Shown: one piece after another, positions 32,646 to 44,688 of the stretch
Layout of the letters: every line of letters begins with the position of its first letter
Numbering within the stretch: the first letter of the stretch is position 1
Origin: Aspergillus flavus
Taxonomy: Eukaryota > Ascomycota > Eurotiomycetes > Eurotiales > Aspergillaceae
Assembly (NCBI RefSeq): GCF_009017415.1
Contig: NC_092408.1
Span: 434,001 to 498,000 of the forward strand
Length of the DNA: 64,000 bases
Reading direction: 5' to 3'
The notes under the pieces: generated by a model
The model's database searches: none
Told to the model about the DNA's origin: nothing
Seen by the model: the letters and a program-made list of their open reading frames with translations, nothing else
Program-made: the position numbers and the translations under genes

Positions 32646-33426
32646 ACCTAGTTTATCTTCGCAGTGAGCTTCCTTGTTCCTTATGGAACCATACAGCGTC
32701 TAATATGTGAAGATACGAACAGTTGATCTTTGAACGGCTCTTGCCTACGATGAAGACGCGTGTTGATTTTCCTTTGTTTGTCCAAAACCGCCTTGAATGA
32801 ATTGTTATTATATACCATGATACCTATCCGCCTGAACAGTCTATATTAGATAGATAATGGAATCTACTAGATATTGAAGTATTGTCTGGAACTGTAAAGA
32901 GTCTCTTCATTCTCAATTGTAGTGGTAATGACCATATTTGTAGCATTGCTTATAATGAATGGACTTGTGAGTGAAAAGTAGAGAGGGATGTGAAGAAGTG
33001 AGCTTCGTGTCCACGATGTCATTATTCATGGTCAGCTTTTGAGTCATAATTGAAGAAGGGAGGGTAGAGGGGCGAGTGTTGTAGTGTAGGGAGATGAACT
33101 AACCCTAGGTAAGTAGTGCTCCGTAATGGCCGGGCTGGTGAGGAACTAATCAAAAGGACTGCGGAGGAAAGCGACCAAGTGGCCTCAACGGGTTAGCGCG
33201 ACTGGGAAAGTGGCCAGCGAGGCGACTATTGCTTCGCACCCGAACTCAACCTCATCGCTCCCTTTCCCTTCCCCATCTTATTACTTCGACCACTTTCCCT
33301 TCTTCTCTTCTTCTTCTTTTTATCCTTTGATTTTCCTTCCGCTCTTTCAGCTGGCCCTTCCACCAGCTTCATTTTCTTTTCTCTTCCCCCCTACTTTATC
33401 AAGTATTTGGAAGCTGGAAAGTCACA
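32646..33426. other. Intergenic region upstream of SEC61
   Basis: CT-rich pyrimidine tracts at about 33240-33400 directly precede the SEC61 start, typical of strongly expressed Aspergillus genes. No gene seen. Confidence 0.55.
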
Positions 33427-35135
33427 ATGAGCGGACGTGAGTGCACAGCACGCGATCGCAACCAATTCCTGCGACAGCGCTTTATCCTCCGTCTCAATGG
33501 GTCAGAAAATGCTGATATAGGCAATTAGTTCGCTTCCTTGATCTAATCAAGCCCTTTACGCCCCTCCTCCCGGAGGTGGCAGCTCCTGAGACCAAGGTGC
33601 CCTTCAACCAGAAGTTGATGTGGACTGGGGTACGTTGATGTGCTAGAGCGCAACAGAGCTTTCAAGGCTGACAGATTGGCTTCAGTTGACACTCCTGATC
33701 TTCTTGGTCATGAGCCAGATGCCTCTCTATGGTATTGTCTCCTCTGACACTTCCGATCCCCTGTACTGGCTGCGTATGATGTTGGCCAGTAACCGTGGTA
33801 CCCTGATGGAATTGGGTATCACTCCCATCATCTCCTCCGGCATGGTTTTCCAGGTGAGTCCGGACGAGTTTCCCCTAAGTTATATGCTTGTTATGAAGCG
33901 CCGCTAACTAGTCCTTTTGTTCAATAGCTCCTCGCTGGTACCCATCTCATCGATGTCAACCTTGACCTCAAAACCGACCGTGAACTGTACCAGACCGCCC
34001 AGAAGCTTTTCGCGATCATCCTCTCCTTCGGTCAAGCTTGTGTCTATGTCTTGACTGGTCTCTATGGTCAGCCAAGCGATCTTGGTGCCGGTATCTGTGT
34101 CCTGCTCATTGTTCAGCTGGTTGTTGCTGGTCTTGTTGTCATTCTTCTGGATGAGTTGCTCCAGAAGGGATACGGTCTTGGAAGCGGTATCTCTCTGTTC
34201 ATTGCCACCAACATTTGCGAGTCTATCGTCTGGAAGGCTTTCTCTCCCACTACCATCAACACTGGCCGTGGTCCCGAGTTCGAGGGTGCTATCATCGCTC
34301 TGTTCCATCTTCTGTTGACCTGGTCCGACAAGCAGCGTGCTCTGCGCGAGGCTTTCTATCGCCAGAACCTCCCTAACGTCATGAACCTGCTGGCTACTCT
34401 CCTCGTATTCGCCGCCGTCATCTACCTCCAGGGTTTCCGTGTGGAGATCCCCGTCAAGTCCTCTCGCCAGCGTGGAATGCGTGGATCTTACCCCGTTCGT
34501 CTCTTCTACACCTCTAACATGCCTATTATGCTCCAGTCCGCCCTGTGCTCCAACATCTTCCTCATCAGTCAGATGCTGTACTCGCGCTTCTCGGACAACC
34601 TTCTGGTCAAGCTTCTCGGAGTTTGGGAGCCTCGCGAGGGATCCGCCCAGCTTTACGCTTCCTCCGGTATCGCTTACTACATGTCCCCTCCTCTCAACTT
34701 CAAGGAGGCTCTTCTTGACCCTATCCACACCGCTGTTTACATTACCTTCATGCTGGTTGCTTGCGCTCTCTTCTCCAAGACCTGGATTGAAGTCTCTGGC
34801 TCCGCCCCTCGTGACGTTGCCAAGCAGCTCAAGGATCAGGGTCTTGTGATGGCCGGCCACCGTGAGCAGAGCATGTACAAGGAGCTCAAGAGGGTTATCC
34901 CTACTGCTGCTGCCTTTGGTGGTGCTTGCATTGGTGCTCTTTCCGTTGCCTCTGACCTCCTTGGCGCTCTTGGTAGCGGTACTGGTATCCTCCTTGCCGT
35001 GACGTAAGTCTTCCCGCTCTACCGCCTTTAACTTTGTGCTGACAATGACACAGCATCATCTACGGATACTTCGAAATCGCCGCTCGTGAAGGCGATATTG
35101 GTTCGGGCCTCAAGGGCCTTGTTCCTGGCAACTAA
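33427..35135 (+). CDS. SEC61: Sec61 alpha, protein translocon channel subunit
   Basis: Forms the ER protein-conducting channel. Exons 33427-33436, 33529-33629, 33686-33853, 33928-35003 and 35054-35135 encode 478 residues. Exon 1 codes only MSG plus one base. The N-terminus [19 protein letters not shown] and the plug-region motif [20 protein letters not shown] are canonical. [39 protein letters not shown] (cytosolic ribosome-binding loop) and [15 protein letters not shown] follow. The C-terminus [20 protein letters not shown] is conserved. Ten TM segments are expected. The 318-codon open frame on the opposite strand is a codon-bias shadow. The gene is convergent with argJ, 382 bp apart. Confidence 0.97.
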
Positions 35136-35517
35136 ACAGGAAGCTTTCAGACTTTTTTTGATGAACAGCATGAGAAAGAAGGATTGTAGGTTCGATATAC
35201 TTTGTATTTCTCGTTCATTCCCAGGTGATGCGCTGCCGCTGTGGCCGTCTGGATTTTGGGTGTATGTCTAGTTTTGCATGGAAGGTAAAGAGTCTTCCCA
35301 TCGGAAAAGCGAGGCTGCAGCTGTACATAGCATGAACCTGGTTTGTAACCATATATTCTATAAAAGACCTTAAAATGATATCTAATTTGCTATGACAAAA
35401 GATAAAACGGACATTGTAGGTGCGCGCGTACTTGGTAGTATTAGAATCCAGCATCGCAAATAAATGCCAATACACTGGAACGGGTATAAAATACACCACG
35501 GCACTACACCCTCCAGC
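35136..35517. other. Convergent 3' flanks of SEC61 and argJ
   Basis: Holds the two 3' UTRs; no other gene. Confidence 0.6.
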
Positions 35518-36985
35518 TCAAGTTCTGTAGTCGCCATTAATAGTGACATACTCGTGGCTGAAATCACAGAACCAGTAAACAGCCTCCTCACCACCAAGAC
35601 CCTGCTCACCCTTCTCACCACCGCCAAGGTCAACAACAATCTCCAGATCCTCCTCCTGGAGAATAACACTGGCACGCTCCTCATCGACCTGTTCAGGTTC
35701 ACCGTTCACAAGCAAGTTCAACACAGGACTACCATCAACAGGCTTGAAGCTGACGCTCGTGTGCTCAGGAACGACAGTTCCCGGCGCCACACCCTGGGTA
35801 TAACCAATAGCGCAGAGAATACGACCCCAGTTGGCATCCTTACCATACAAGGCTGTCTTGACGAGCGGAGAGCGAGCAATGGTCGACGCAATCAACCGAC
35901 CGGATTCATAATCGGGTGAGTTCTGGACGCGGACAGTAACAAACTTAGTGGCTCCTTCACCGTCGCGCACGACGAGCTGAGACAGCGACTGTGCGAACGA
36001 AGTCAGAATATCCTGCATTGCGGCGTAGTCGTCGGACGAGGAGGAGCTGATGGGTGCTCCGCCTGCGGCGCCGTTGGCGAGGATCGCGATGGTGTCGTTT
36101 GTGCTGGTGTCACCGTCAACGGAGATGGAGTTGAACGAGCGGTTGACGGAGTGCTTGAGGAGGGACTGGAGTGCGGAAGGTTCGATTGGTGCGTCGGTGC
36201 AGAGTACGCCCAGGAGAGTGGCCATGTTCGGGTGGATCATGCCGGCTCCCTTGGTCATGCCGGCGAGGCTGTAGGTGCGACCTGGGGAGGAGGGGAGAGT
36301 GAATGTGCGAGAGAGAAGCTTGGGGAAGGTATCCGTTGTGCAGATTGCGCGGGCTGTGGTGAGCCAGGCGTCGTGCGTGGAAGAGAGATTGGCGTGGGCT
36401 ACTGGGACTTTCTTGAGGATCTTTGAGATTGGGAGGCTATGGTATGTTTTGTTAGCATTGGTTTTAGTTAGAATGTGGGAAATACATTGTGGATATTGCA
36501 TACCGTTGACCGATGACACCGGTGCTCATGACGAGAGTGCTGGGCTCATTGAGTCCATCGCATTCGTCTACCTTCTTACCCATGCTCACTGCATCTTCTA
36601 GACCTCCTTTGCCGGTGACCGCATTGGCGCAGCCCGAGTTGATCACTACGGACCGGATGCCTTGACCCTGGCGGGTTTTGATGATATCCCTGCTCACTTG
36701 CACAGGCGCAGCCTGGAACTTGTTGGTGGTAAACACAGCTGCGGCAGAGCATGGGGTTTCGGACGAGATCAAAGCGAGATCGGGGAACTTGGTGTTTGAC
36801 GCCTTGACCCCAACGTGTGTACCAGAGACAACGAAGCCTTTAGGGTACGATCCGGACGAGGGAATGAACTTCCGCTTGGAGGCAGGAATAGCCATGTCCA
36901 CGGGTGCGGAATAACTGCGCACCTGGCCCTTCACCATTCTGGCGAAAGCAGCCATTGTGGCTGCGGGTTGGGCGGGAGAGGCCAT
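35518..36985 (-). CDS. argJ: Bifunctional ornithine acetyltransferase / N-acetylglutamate synthase, mitochondrial
   Basis: Catalyses the acetyl-recycling step of arginine biosynthesis in the mitochondrial matrix. Exons 36985-36504 and 36436-35518 encode 466 residues. The N-terminus ([20 protein letters not shown]) is a mitochondrial presequence. [20 protein letters not shown] and [21 protein letters not shown] are family blocks. The autoprocessing site lies in [17 protein letters not shown] with the nucleophilic Thr at about residue 234, which divides alpha and beta chains. [20 protein letters not shown] and the C-terminus [18 protein letters not shown] are conserved. A second in-frame Met lies ten codons downstream (MAAFARMV). 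A possible 5' UTR intron ends at CTGCAG just before the ATG. Confidence 0.95.
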
Positions 36986-37556
36986 TGAGCCTGCAGAGGA
37001 TGAATAGTGGTCAGTATATAGGCAGTCTTGGAGGATATAGGTGGCAAGCACAGTACGTACAAAATCGTGTTGCGATAGAGGCCCAAGGAACCGGGGCCGT
37101 TTGCGGGGAGATTATATAGTTGATAGGGCGGAAAATGACTCAAAAACAAGTCGATGATTAAATGACTCAATTGCCGTCCGCTTTGGGGCTAGTGGACGAA
37201 TATACCACAGCCAAAGCCCAACAGCAAGTCCTCGGATCAGAATTGAGATAGAAATTCCCAATTCAATGAGTACTCGAAATCCACACCGGCCGATGGAGAT
37301 CCTCATCAGCTTCCAGCTCCGATACCGCGGAGTCGGATAAATAGTCGGTCCCGAGCTTTATCCTCAATCAATGAACCGCGTTGGAGGCGCGCCGAGAAAA
37401 AGCCACGAGGGATAAAGGACTAGAGATTGGCATTCCTAATAGCGCTCCTTGGTTCGGCCCTTGCATCTCGCTCTGATTTTCTCTAATTTACCAGTCGCGT
37501 CCGGATGGTATTTAGTTTCCTGCTATCAATTGCGTTTGTTCTTCGAACATACTGAC
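36986..37556. promoter_or_regulatory. Divergent promoter region argJ / ORC2
   Basis: 571 bp separate the two start codons, transcribed away from each other. No gene is seen inside. Confidence 0.6.
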
Positions 37557-39218
37557 ATGAAGCGCAAACAGACAGATTCGGGCGATGAGCGTCCTGTCTC
37601 GACGCCCAAGAGACAGAGGACTGCAGCATTCAATGGCTCCACAAATGGACATGAGGATACGGAGACCCCTGTTGGAGCGTCGCCATCGAAACGGATAAAG
37701 TCGACACCTCAGAAACCCAGCACGGCAACACCCGCAGCATTGAAAGAATCCGGCCTGAAAACGCCTACACAAAAGTCCAAAGCCAAAGCTCTATTTTCAA
37801 CTCCTACAAAATCTACTGCTGTCTCCACCCCTTCGAGAGCACGGAACGCGGACCGATCTGCGAAGAAGAAAAGCGCACGTCTTCTTCTCGAACAAAACGA
37901 CGATGAGGAAGACTGGGACGGAGCTGATCGCCTGGCGGAGGAAATCCTGCAAGATGAGAATGACACAACAGCTGCAGAGAATGTGAATGGTGTAGTCGGA
38001 ACGGTGGAGGGAGAGGATGAAGCAAATAAGACTGCCCAAACACCGAAGCGCCGAGCAGGAAGACCAAAGGGTGCGAAGAACAAGCGTTCTCCCACGCCCG
38101 AGGGCGAACTCCCGGCCCATGAGCGATACTTTTTCCAGAATCGAGCTGGCCCCCCGCGAACATCAAACAATACACTGAATAAGATCTCTCTGTTAACACA
38201 CGAAGAGTACTTCGAGAAGATGGCACAGTACGCAGACCCGTGTAAAGATGAGAAGGCATTCTTACTTGATGTACACCATCGGTCGTTCCCACAATGGAAC
38301 TTCGAGTTTGAACAGGGGTATAACATCTGCTTGTATGGGTACGGCTCGAAGCGTCCCCTATTGCAAAATTTCGCGGAGTGGCTGTATCAGAAGAATAGTT
38401 CTGCTCCTCCTTCCATCGTGGTGGTCAATGGGCATACACCGAACATTTCCATTCGGTCAATATTCGCTACGATCGTCACCGCCGTGCTTGGTGCTGACAT
38501 TCCCTCCAAAATGGGTTCTCAGCCGATAGAGGTACTGGAGTTGTTACAGTCTGTGTTGAAGTCACGGTCATCACAAAGGCCAATCACTGTCCTAATCAAC
38601 TCCATTGATGCACCACCTCTCCGTAGGGCTGCGAACCAAGCCCTCCTCGCACGACTCGCTGCTACGCCGAAAATTCACCTCCTTGTAACGGCCGATACAC
38701 CGAACTATTTGCTGATGTGGGACATCAGTCTCCGTGAGCAGTTCAATTTCGTTTTCCACGATTGCACAACATTTGCACCGTTCGACACCGAGTTCGATGT
38801 CGTAGAAGAGGTGCATAACCTGCTTGGTCGCAAGGGCCGTCGTGTCGGAGGTAAAGAGGGTGTCGAGTTCGTGTTGAAGAGTCTTCCGGAGAACGCACGG
38901 AACCTGTATCGACTGCTCCTGACCGAGATCATATCAATGTTCGACGAGGGACATAACTCGGATGATGAAATGGATGGTGGAGCAGGACGCGACGGGGATG
39001 GAAAGGATGAAGTCGGCATAGAGTTCCGTGCGCTATACCAAAAAGCCACCGAAGAGTTCATCGCTTCCTCCGAGATGATGTTCCGGACGCTACTGAAGGA
39101 ATTCCACGACCACCAGATGATCACATCAAGGCTGGATCCAAGCGGAATGGAAATTCTGGGCGTGCCTTTGCCGCGCGACGAAATGGAGGGAGTTCTAGAA
39201 GACTTGGTATTGAGTTAA
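37557..39218 (+). CDS. ORC2: Origin recognition complex subunit 2
   Basis: Subunit of the nuclear replication-origin binding complex. Intronless, 553 residues from the ATG at 37557; the frame is open upstream but without an ATG. Residues 1-180 are disordered and Lys/Ser/Thr-Pro-rich, with TPK/TPT sites that are plausible CDK targets, and an AT-hook-like RRAGRPKGAKNKR. The Orc2 core starts at ERYFFQNR and ISLLTHEEYFEKM. QWNFEFEQGYNICLYGYGSK is the degenerate AAA+ region; VVVNGHTPNISIRSI, VLINSIDAPPLRR and KIHLLVTADTPNYLLMWD follow. The C-terminal winged-helix region contains ALYQKATEEFIASSEMMFRT and LKEFHDHQMI. Confidence 0.93.
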   Translation: MKRKQTDSGDERPVSTPKRQRTAAFNGSTNGHEDTETPVGASPSKRIKSTPQKPSTATPAALKESGLKTPTQKSKAKALFSTPTKSTAVSTPSRARNADRSAKKKSARLLLEQNDDEEDWDGADRLAEEILQDENDTTAAENVNGVVGTVEGEDEANKTAQTPKRRAGRPKGAKNKRSPTPEGELPAHERYFFQNRAGPPRTSNNTLNKISLLTHEEYFEKMAQYADPCKDEKAFLLDVHHRSFPQWNFEFEQGYNICLYGYGSKRPLLQNFAEWLYQKNSSAPPSIVVVNGHTPNISIRSIFATIVTAVLGADIPSKMGSQPIEVLELLQSVLKSRSSQRPITVLINSIDAPPLRRAANQALLARLAATPKIHLLVTADTPNYLLMWDISLREQFNFVFHDCTTFAPFDTEFDVVEEVHNLLGRKGRRVGGKEGVEFVLKSLPENARNLYRLLLTEIISMFDEGHNSDDEMDGGAGRDGDGKDEVGIEFRALYQKATEEFIASSEMMFRTLLKEFHDHQMITSRLDPSGMEILGVPLPRDEMEGVLEDLVLS

Positions 39219-39413
39219 TGGTCGGTATTTCAGACGGCGCCATACATGTTCATGATACCCCTGTATAACAATGTATTTATCTCTGTTAAAGTAACTAACT
39301 TGAATCTATGAAGGTAACTCTCGGGTTTCGGTATCCGGTAGCTTATGTATATATCTAGGCTACAGTTCCTTTCCAATAAGCACCATAAATCACCTCATGT
39401 ATCACATAGTAAA

Positions 39414-39985
39414 TCAAAACTGCGCAAACGCCGCCAACGCCATCGTAGCCCCAAAACTAATTTTAAACGGCTTATGCTGCGACACAGCCTTCTGCAAATT
39501 AACCCCCTTAACAAGCCTCTGCAACCGATCCACAGGAATCACATTATACCCCTTCGCAGCAGCCCACTACACACACGGAAACATATCAGCCAAGAAACCC
39601 CAACCACATAAGAAAAACCAGTAAGAAGAGAAAACCAAGAACATACCTCAACAAAAACAACCCCCATACCCAAAAGCACAACCAAAACCCTCGAAAACGC
39701 CCTCAATCCCACCCCCACAACCAGCCCAAGGACACTCCCCAGACTCACCTGTCGCATATTCGACGCCGTCAACCACCCGCTCTTCGTAGCCCCCTGTTTG
39801 AGGAGCACGGGGTCGTTGCGGTCAACGGTCCAGCCTGAGTCCGGGGAGGCTTGCGACTCGGGTCGGTAGTACGGGGCGCTGTATTGGCATTGCATTGGGG
39901 CGGAACGGAAGGGGGAGAGCGGACTGAGGGAGAGGCCGAGGCCGACGCCTAGCACGGCTGAGGTGCGGGTGAGGAGGAATGACAT
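39414..39985 (-). CDS. FUN14-domain mitochondrial membrane protein (163 aa)
   Basis: Exons 39985-39647 and 39566-39414; the 80-nt intron has gtatgt...gtgtag. The first 65 residues are Ser/Pro-rich. The FUN14-like core reads RQVSLGSVLGLVVGVGLRAF, a second helix VLVVLLGMGVVFVE, then WAAAKGYNVIPVDRLQRL and a C-terminal helix ATMALAAFAQF. FUN14 proteins sit in the mitochondrial outer membrane; the mammalian FUNDC1 is a mitophagy receptor, while fungal members are little studied. No clear LIR motif (W/Y/FxxL/I/V in an acidic context) is seen in the N-terminus. The family call rests on the glycine-patterned helices and the GYxxxPVD block. Confidence 0.68.
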
Positions 39986-41965
39986 GTTTGCTGTATTTGA
40001 TAGGTTATCGTGGGGATATGAGAGAATGGTTGGTTTGTTGGATTGGTTGTTATGTAGTAGAAAGCGCCTTTGAGACAGAAGGAAGCTTCTTTCAAGGGAT
40101 TGGAGGTGGGAATGTAACAGCTATTGAAGGAGATGTTGGACGGAGGAGATGGGGTGACGTCATCGGAAGGCCAAGCTGTCAATCTCAATTAAATGTACAG
40201 GAAATGCCCTTCATAAGAGGGTAAGTAGGTTTAGGGCTTTGCGCGTCAGTTTCACAGTAATTATATTAGCGTTTTGGGAGATTGTTCAATGTATTTGTGA
40301 TTCAATTGAACGCCTTACGAGAGATTTTTCAGCTAGGGCTATATATAATACTAGGGTGTGCATTTGTGAGAGTATATGGGATAATTATCCAATCCACTAC
40401 AGAGATTGACAGAGGAGATAATACTAAGTAGATAGTTTTGATGAACCAATGGTCGTGGAACATAATATGCCTTACCACCGAGACATGGAATTCAACTGAG
40501 CTTGTGGCCTCTCTAAACAACAGCGAGAGGTAACATGTTATATTGGCATCCCCCATATAATTATAACAAATTGAGACACTGGAGACTACAGCTACCGTGC
40601 TTATATACAAGTAATATGAGTAGTTCCATAGTTCATTACGCATGGAGCCTCAGATCTCTTATCAACACTAAAGATGCTAAACAGCAATGATACTAATTAT
40701 ACTATGCGTTGTCCAAAAAGCGATCAAACTGATAAGACACACTTGTTTGTGGCCACTCGAACGACGATAGCCACCCCTTCGCGACTATTTCCTAGAGTGG
40801 TAGAACGGCCAATGTAAAGTAACACCTCTGTTGGCTAAAGCCTAAAACTAACAATCGAAAGAGATAGAAGATAGATACGCACCACTATCACAAGCAAGCC
40901 ATCTGACAGGTTATGTTTAACCTAATGCGTGTCACAGTATTAAGCTTATATATGGAGTGGGGACAGGGAATCCGCATATCTGATCCGATATCCAAGTAGT
41001 ATCTAAGATGGATTGATATGCAGATGCCATGATCTATACAAGTGGCAACAGTTCCGCCGTTCCGCCACTTCGGAAGTTTCCGTTTGTTCAGTAAACGATT
41101 AAGTAAAAAGTTCGTACCGGCAGTACACATGGAGATGTAATTTTACTTTTAACTGGTAGGTAAGGTACTCGGGCCGGGTGCTAGTTGCATGTGTCTGTCC
41201 TTATATGGTAGTTCTAACGAGTGGGTAATTGAGATAGGCATACCATATTTTGGACATGCAGCGTACGTATATAGGTACTGAGTGTACACTTTAGTTGATT
41301 GCTCATACTAAATCCAACGACTAAGTCTTTTGATCGTGGTTGTCGCCATCTATTCGTATGAGACTGAGTATATTAAAGAAACTTGGGACATTCATACTAT
41401 GTAGTATTACCAAGATGAGTCGTTCTAGATTCGGAAGGGTTCCAATTTACAAAAATTCTGCTCAGGTTCGTAAAATGTCTGGGCGGTGGGTGCACCCACC
41501 AATGAAAACCGCCTCAAGTATGCCATGCTTTGGGTCACCGGACGAGAAACAATACTCCGGAAATGTACAATACTTGCAGGACAGGTATGCCCGCGGGAAA
41601 CCGGTGAGCGGCGGGGGTTGCGCCAGTATTGCAAAGTTTCCGGCCGAAAGATTGCTAAACTTTACCATAGAGGGATGGAGGGGCAGTAGCCTTCTGATTG
41701 GCCCGTCTCTCCGCGGACAGTCTAGCCTGAGGGAAAAAGTCGGCGGGGTGAACAAGGGGAATCAACTAAGGTGGGTTCCATGGACACCGCGCCCTATGTT
41801 GACAGTGGTTGTCTTCGGCGGCGATTGCCTTTGAGTCACCATTCTTTCACTTTAAATAACCCAGCTCGGCTTCCTTCTTCTTTTCTCCCCTGTTCTTAGA
41901 CCATCCTTCCTTGTCTTTCTCTCTCTGTGACCTAATATCCTCAACTCGGACAAACCTCTCTCACA
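39986..41965. other. Gene-free region upstream of PDX1
   Basis: 2.0 kb holding the FUN14 gene promoter (minus) and the PDX1 promoter (plus). A 164-codon frame at 41340-41834 has non-coding-like composition and no motif. Pyrimidine-rich stretches precede the PDX1 start. Confidence 0.5.
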
Positions 41966-43015
41966 ATGGCTTCTCAGCAGAACGGAACTAACGGGGCTTC
42001 TGCCTCCAACGACTTCACCGTCAAGGCCGGTCTGGCCCAGATGTTGAAGGGTGGTGTAATCATGGACGTTGTCAATGCGGAGCAGGTATGCACATTGTCA
42101 ATGACTTCCGCTCAATGGATAAAACTAACAAGACATTCGTATAGGCTCGCATTGCCGAGGAGGCCGGTGCTGCCGCCGTCATGGCTCTCGAGCGTGTCCC
42201 CGCCGATATCAGAGCCCAGGGTGGCGTTGCGCGCATGTCTGACCCCAGCATGATCAAGGAGATCATGGAAGCCGTCACCATCCCTGTTATGGCCAAGGCC
42301 CGCATTGGTCATTTCGTTGAATGCCAGGTAGGAGCTTACTTGCCACTCTGCGTACACCATCGGAAACTGACAATGCTTACATTAGATCCTTGAAGCCATT
42401 GGCATCGACTACATCGACGAATCCGAAGTCCTCACCCCCGCCGACGACATCTACCACGTTACCAAGCACAACTTCAAGGCTCCGTTCGTCTGTGGCTGCC
42501 GCAACCTCGGCGAGGCTCTCCGCCGTATCTCCGAGGGTGCTGCTATGATCCGCACCAAGGGTGAGGCCGGTACCGGCGACGTCGTGGAAGCCGTTAAGCA
42601 CATGCGCACCGTTAACGCTCAGATTGCTCGTGCCCGTGCCATCCTCCAATCCTCTCCCGACTACGAGCCCGAGCTCCGCGCCTTCGCTCGTGAGCTTGAG
42701 GTCCCGTACGAGCTCTTGCGCGAGACCGCCGAGAAGGGCCGTCTCCCTGTCGTCAACTTCGCTGCCGGTGGTGTTGCCACCCCTGCTGATGCCGCACTCA
42801 TGATGCAGCTGGGCTGCGATGGTGTGTTCGTTGGTTCCGGTATCTTCAAATCTGGCGATGCGAAGAAGCGCGCCAAGGCTATTGTCCAGGCTGTGACTCA
42901 CTACAAGGACCCCAAGGTTCTCGCTGAAGTCAGCGAGGGTCTGGGTGAGGCCATGGTTGGAATCAACGTGTCTCAGATGGCTGAGAGCGACAAGTTGGCT
43001 AAGAGGGGCTGGTAG
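41966..43015 (+). CDS. pyroA: Pyridoxal 5'-phosphate synthase subunit Pdx1 (PyroA/Snz)
   Basis: Synthase subunit that condenses ribose 5-phosphate, glyceraldehyde 3-phosphate and ammonia (from the Pdx2 glutaminase) into PLP. Exons 41966-42085, 42145-42327 and 42386-43015 encode 310 residues. The N-terminus is Asn/Ser-rich, then [40 protein letters not shown] and [13 protein letters not shown] belong to the TIM barrel active site; [16 protein letters not shown] and [20 protein letters not shown] follow, with [12 protein letters not shown] forming the phosphate-binding end. The C-terminus is intact ([11 protein letters not shown]). Both introns are phase 0. Confidence 0.97.
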
Positions 43016-43859
43016 ATATACCCCATTTGCTGTTTCGTTTCATTTGCGGGCGTTAGAAAAGTCGATATAATGTCTTTTTCAAGAGTATGTTCTTCCCCTG
43101 TTGTTTTCACCCGTCCGAACATAAAGGAGGGAAGATGTACTGTATATTGTCGATTACGAGCTATGAGCATATGAAAGCATTGTCACAAGGTCTCTTTAGG
43201 TTTGCCGATAGGACTTCGGCGATAACAGAAGCTCTATAATAATTGTTTCGGGCGTACATGATAGCACAACCAGATTTGATATCAGGGCGACAGGCCTTGG
43301 GTGGCATTAAAGCAACTACCTGTGATGGTCAGCTGTAATATGGTCAGATGACTTGGACCTTTGATGACTGGCTTATGAGGCTCACTTTTAGTTGAGACGA
43401 GGCGCTTCAAGTCTGTCAGGAACCTGCCAATCAAAGCTGGCGGGATTCTTTCTAGAAACGATACTAAATTAGCGACAGTAACAGGATCTCGATCTACCCG
43501 ACAGATTACCTTCCTAACAAAGAAAAAGTCAATTGTATATACGAAACCAAAACAGTACAAATATGGACTTGAATCAATCCGAAATCGATCAAATTCTCCT
43601 CTAGATTACCAGATAAGGCAGGTCCTTCAATTAAATTTCTAAATCTGGAAACGCCTTCTAGGCCATTAATCGATTACACCAGACGATGAAAGGGGACACC
43701 CATCCATGGAGATCTACCCCAACACTCCCCAAACGGGAGCGTAGGTAGCCAGGACGTATCGGTAATACTTCCCCTGACTCCAACCACCATCAACAGAGCC
43801 ATGACACCACGTAATACCATTTCAAGGCTCGAAAAGCCTCGGTAGAGATTATTCTCCTC

Positions 43860-43899
<40 letters not shown>

Positions 43900-44079
43900 T
43901 CAGCTTCAACACTCGATAAGGATGACGTCCAAATAACACCAACTCCTCCCTATCTAACACACCCAGACTTACTTCCTACCTACTACCTGCACACTTACCT
44001 CGCAACAACCTCGACAACCACGCAACACCAAAACCACACATACACCCATACACACAACACGCCAATCCCAAAAGAAACA
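43016..44079. other. Intergenic region with CAT microsatellite
   Basis: Holds the PDX1 3' UTR, a trinucleotide repeat at 43863-43899 and a CA/CT-rich leader upstream of the next gene. No gene supported. Confidence 0.6.
43863..43899. repeat. (CAT)n microsatellite, about 12 units
   Basis: A pure run of CAT units, read ATG/Met on the minus strand. Likely polymorphic. Confidence 0.9.
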
Positions 44080-44688
44080 ATGACCGAACACCACTCCCTC
44101 ACCCTCCCCCAATTCAAACCCGACAACGCCTCCGAAACAACCACAGCCCAAAACCTCCTCACCCCACCCCCTGAAGAACAACCAGACCAAGAAGGAGACC
44201 AAGAACCCCCCCTCTCCCAAACCGAAAACCAATATCAATACCAAGACCAAGACCAAAACCAAGACCAAGACCACGACCCCCAACCAACCACCTTCATCCT
44301 CGAAGATGTAAAAACATACCTAACCACCAACCTCTTCCGCGCCAGTGTCCGTGCGAGCTCCCATATCTCCACCTCTTTGGACTTCCTACACGCGCATCCG
44401 GTTATCGCGACCTTGCTCTTGGCGCAGTTTGTTTGCTCGTGCGTGCCGATCGGGTTGTTTGTCGCTGGGGCGGTGATTGCGGCGTCGCTGGCTGTGGCGC
44501 TGTATTCTTGTGTGGCAGTTTTGGTGCTCGCGCCGGTGGTGATTGGGACGAGTATCTTGGGGTTCTGTGTCTGGGGGTGGGGGTGGGTTGTTTTTGTGGT
44601 TGGGAGGTGGGTTTTGGGAGTTGTTGTTGATGGGGAGAGGGGGGGAAGTTTGAATGGGGATTTGGATGAGGATGGGGGGAGGGATTGA
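44080..44688 (+). CDS. Promethin/LDAF1-like membrane protein (202 aa)
   Basis: Intronless. The N-terminal 70 residues are acidic and Gln/Asp-rich, with a tandem YQYQDQDQNQDQDHDPQP stretch. A membrane domain follows at about residues 106-180: LLLAQFVCSCVPIGLFVAGA then a run of hydrophobic hairpin-like helices, and a short acidic tail (NGDLDEDGGRD). The Pro-Ile-Gly hinge between long hydrophobic segments resembles promethin/LDAF1, which works with seipin at lipid droplets. Codon use switches from C-ending in the first half to G/T-rich (gtggtt, ggg) in the membrane half. Family assignment is tentative; an uncharacterised fungal membrane protein is the alternative. Confidence 0.6.
   Translation: MTEHHSLTLPQFKPDNASETTTAQNLLTPPPEEQPDQEGDQEPPLSQTENQYQYQDQDQNQDQDHDPQPTTFILEDVKTYLTTNLFRASVRASSHISTSLDFLHAHPVIATLLLAQFVCSCVPIGLFVAGAVIAASLAVALYSCVAVLVLAPVVIGTSILGFCVWGWGWVVFVVGRWVLGVVVDGERGGSLNGDLDEDGGRD

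Noticed and set aside
33904..34860. 318-codon open frame antisense to SEC61
   Set aside because: Shadow of biased codons in a strongly expressed gene. It has no splice logic or motif.
41340..41834. 164-codon plus-strand frame upstream of PDX1
   Set aside because: Frames of similar length overlap on the opposite strand. Composition is not coding-like and it lies in the PDX1 promoter.
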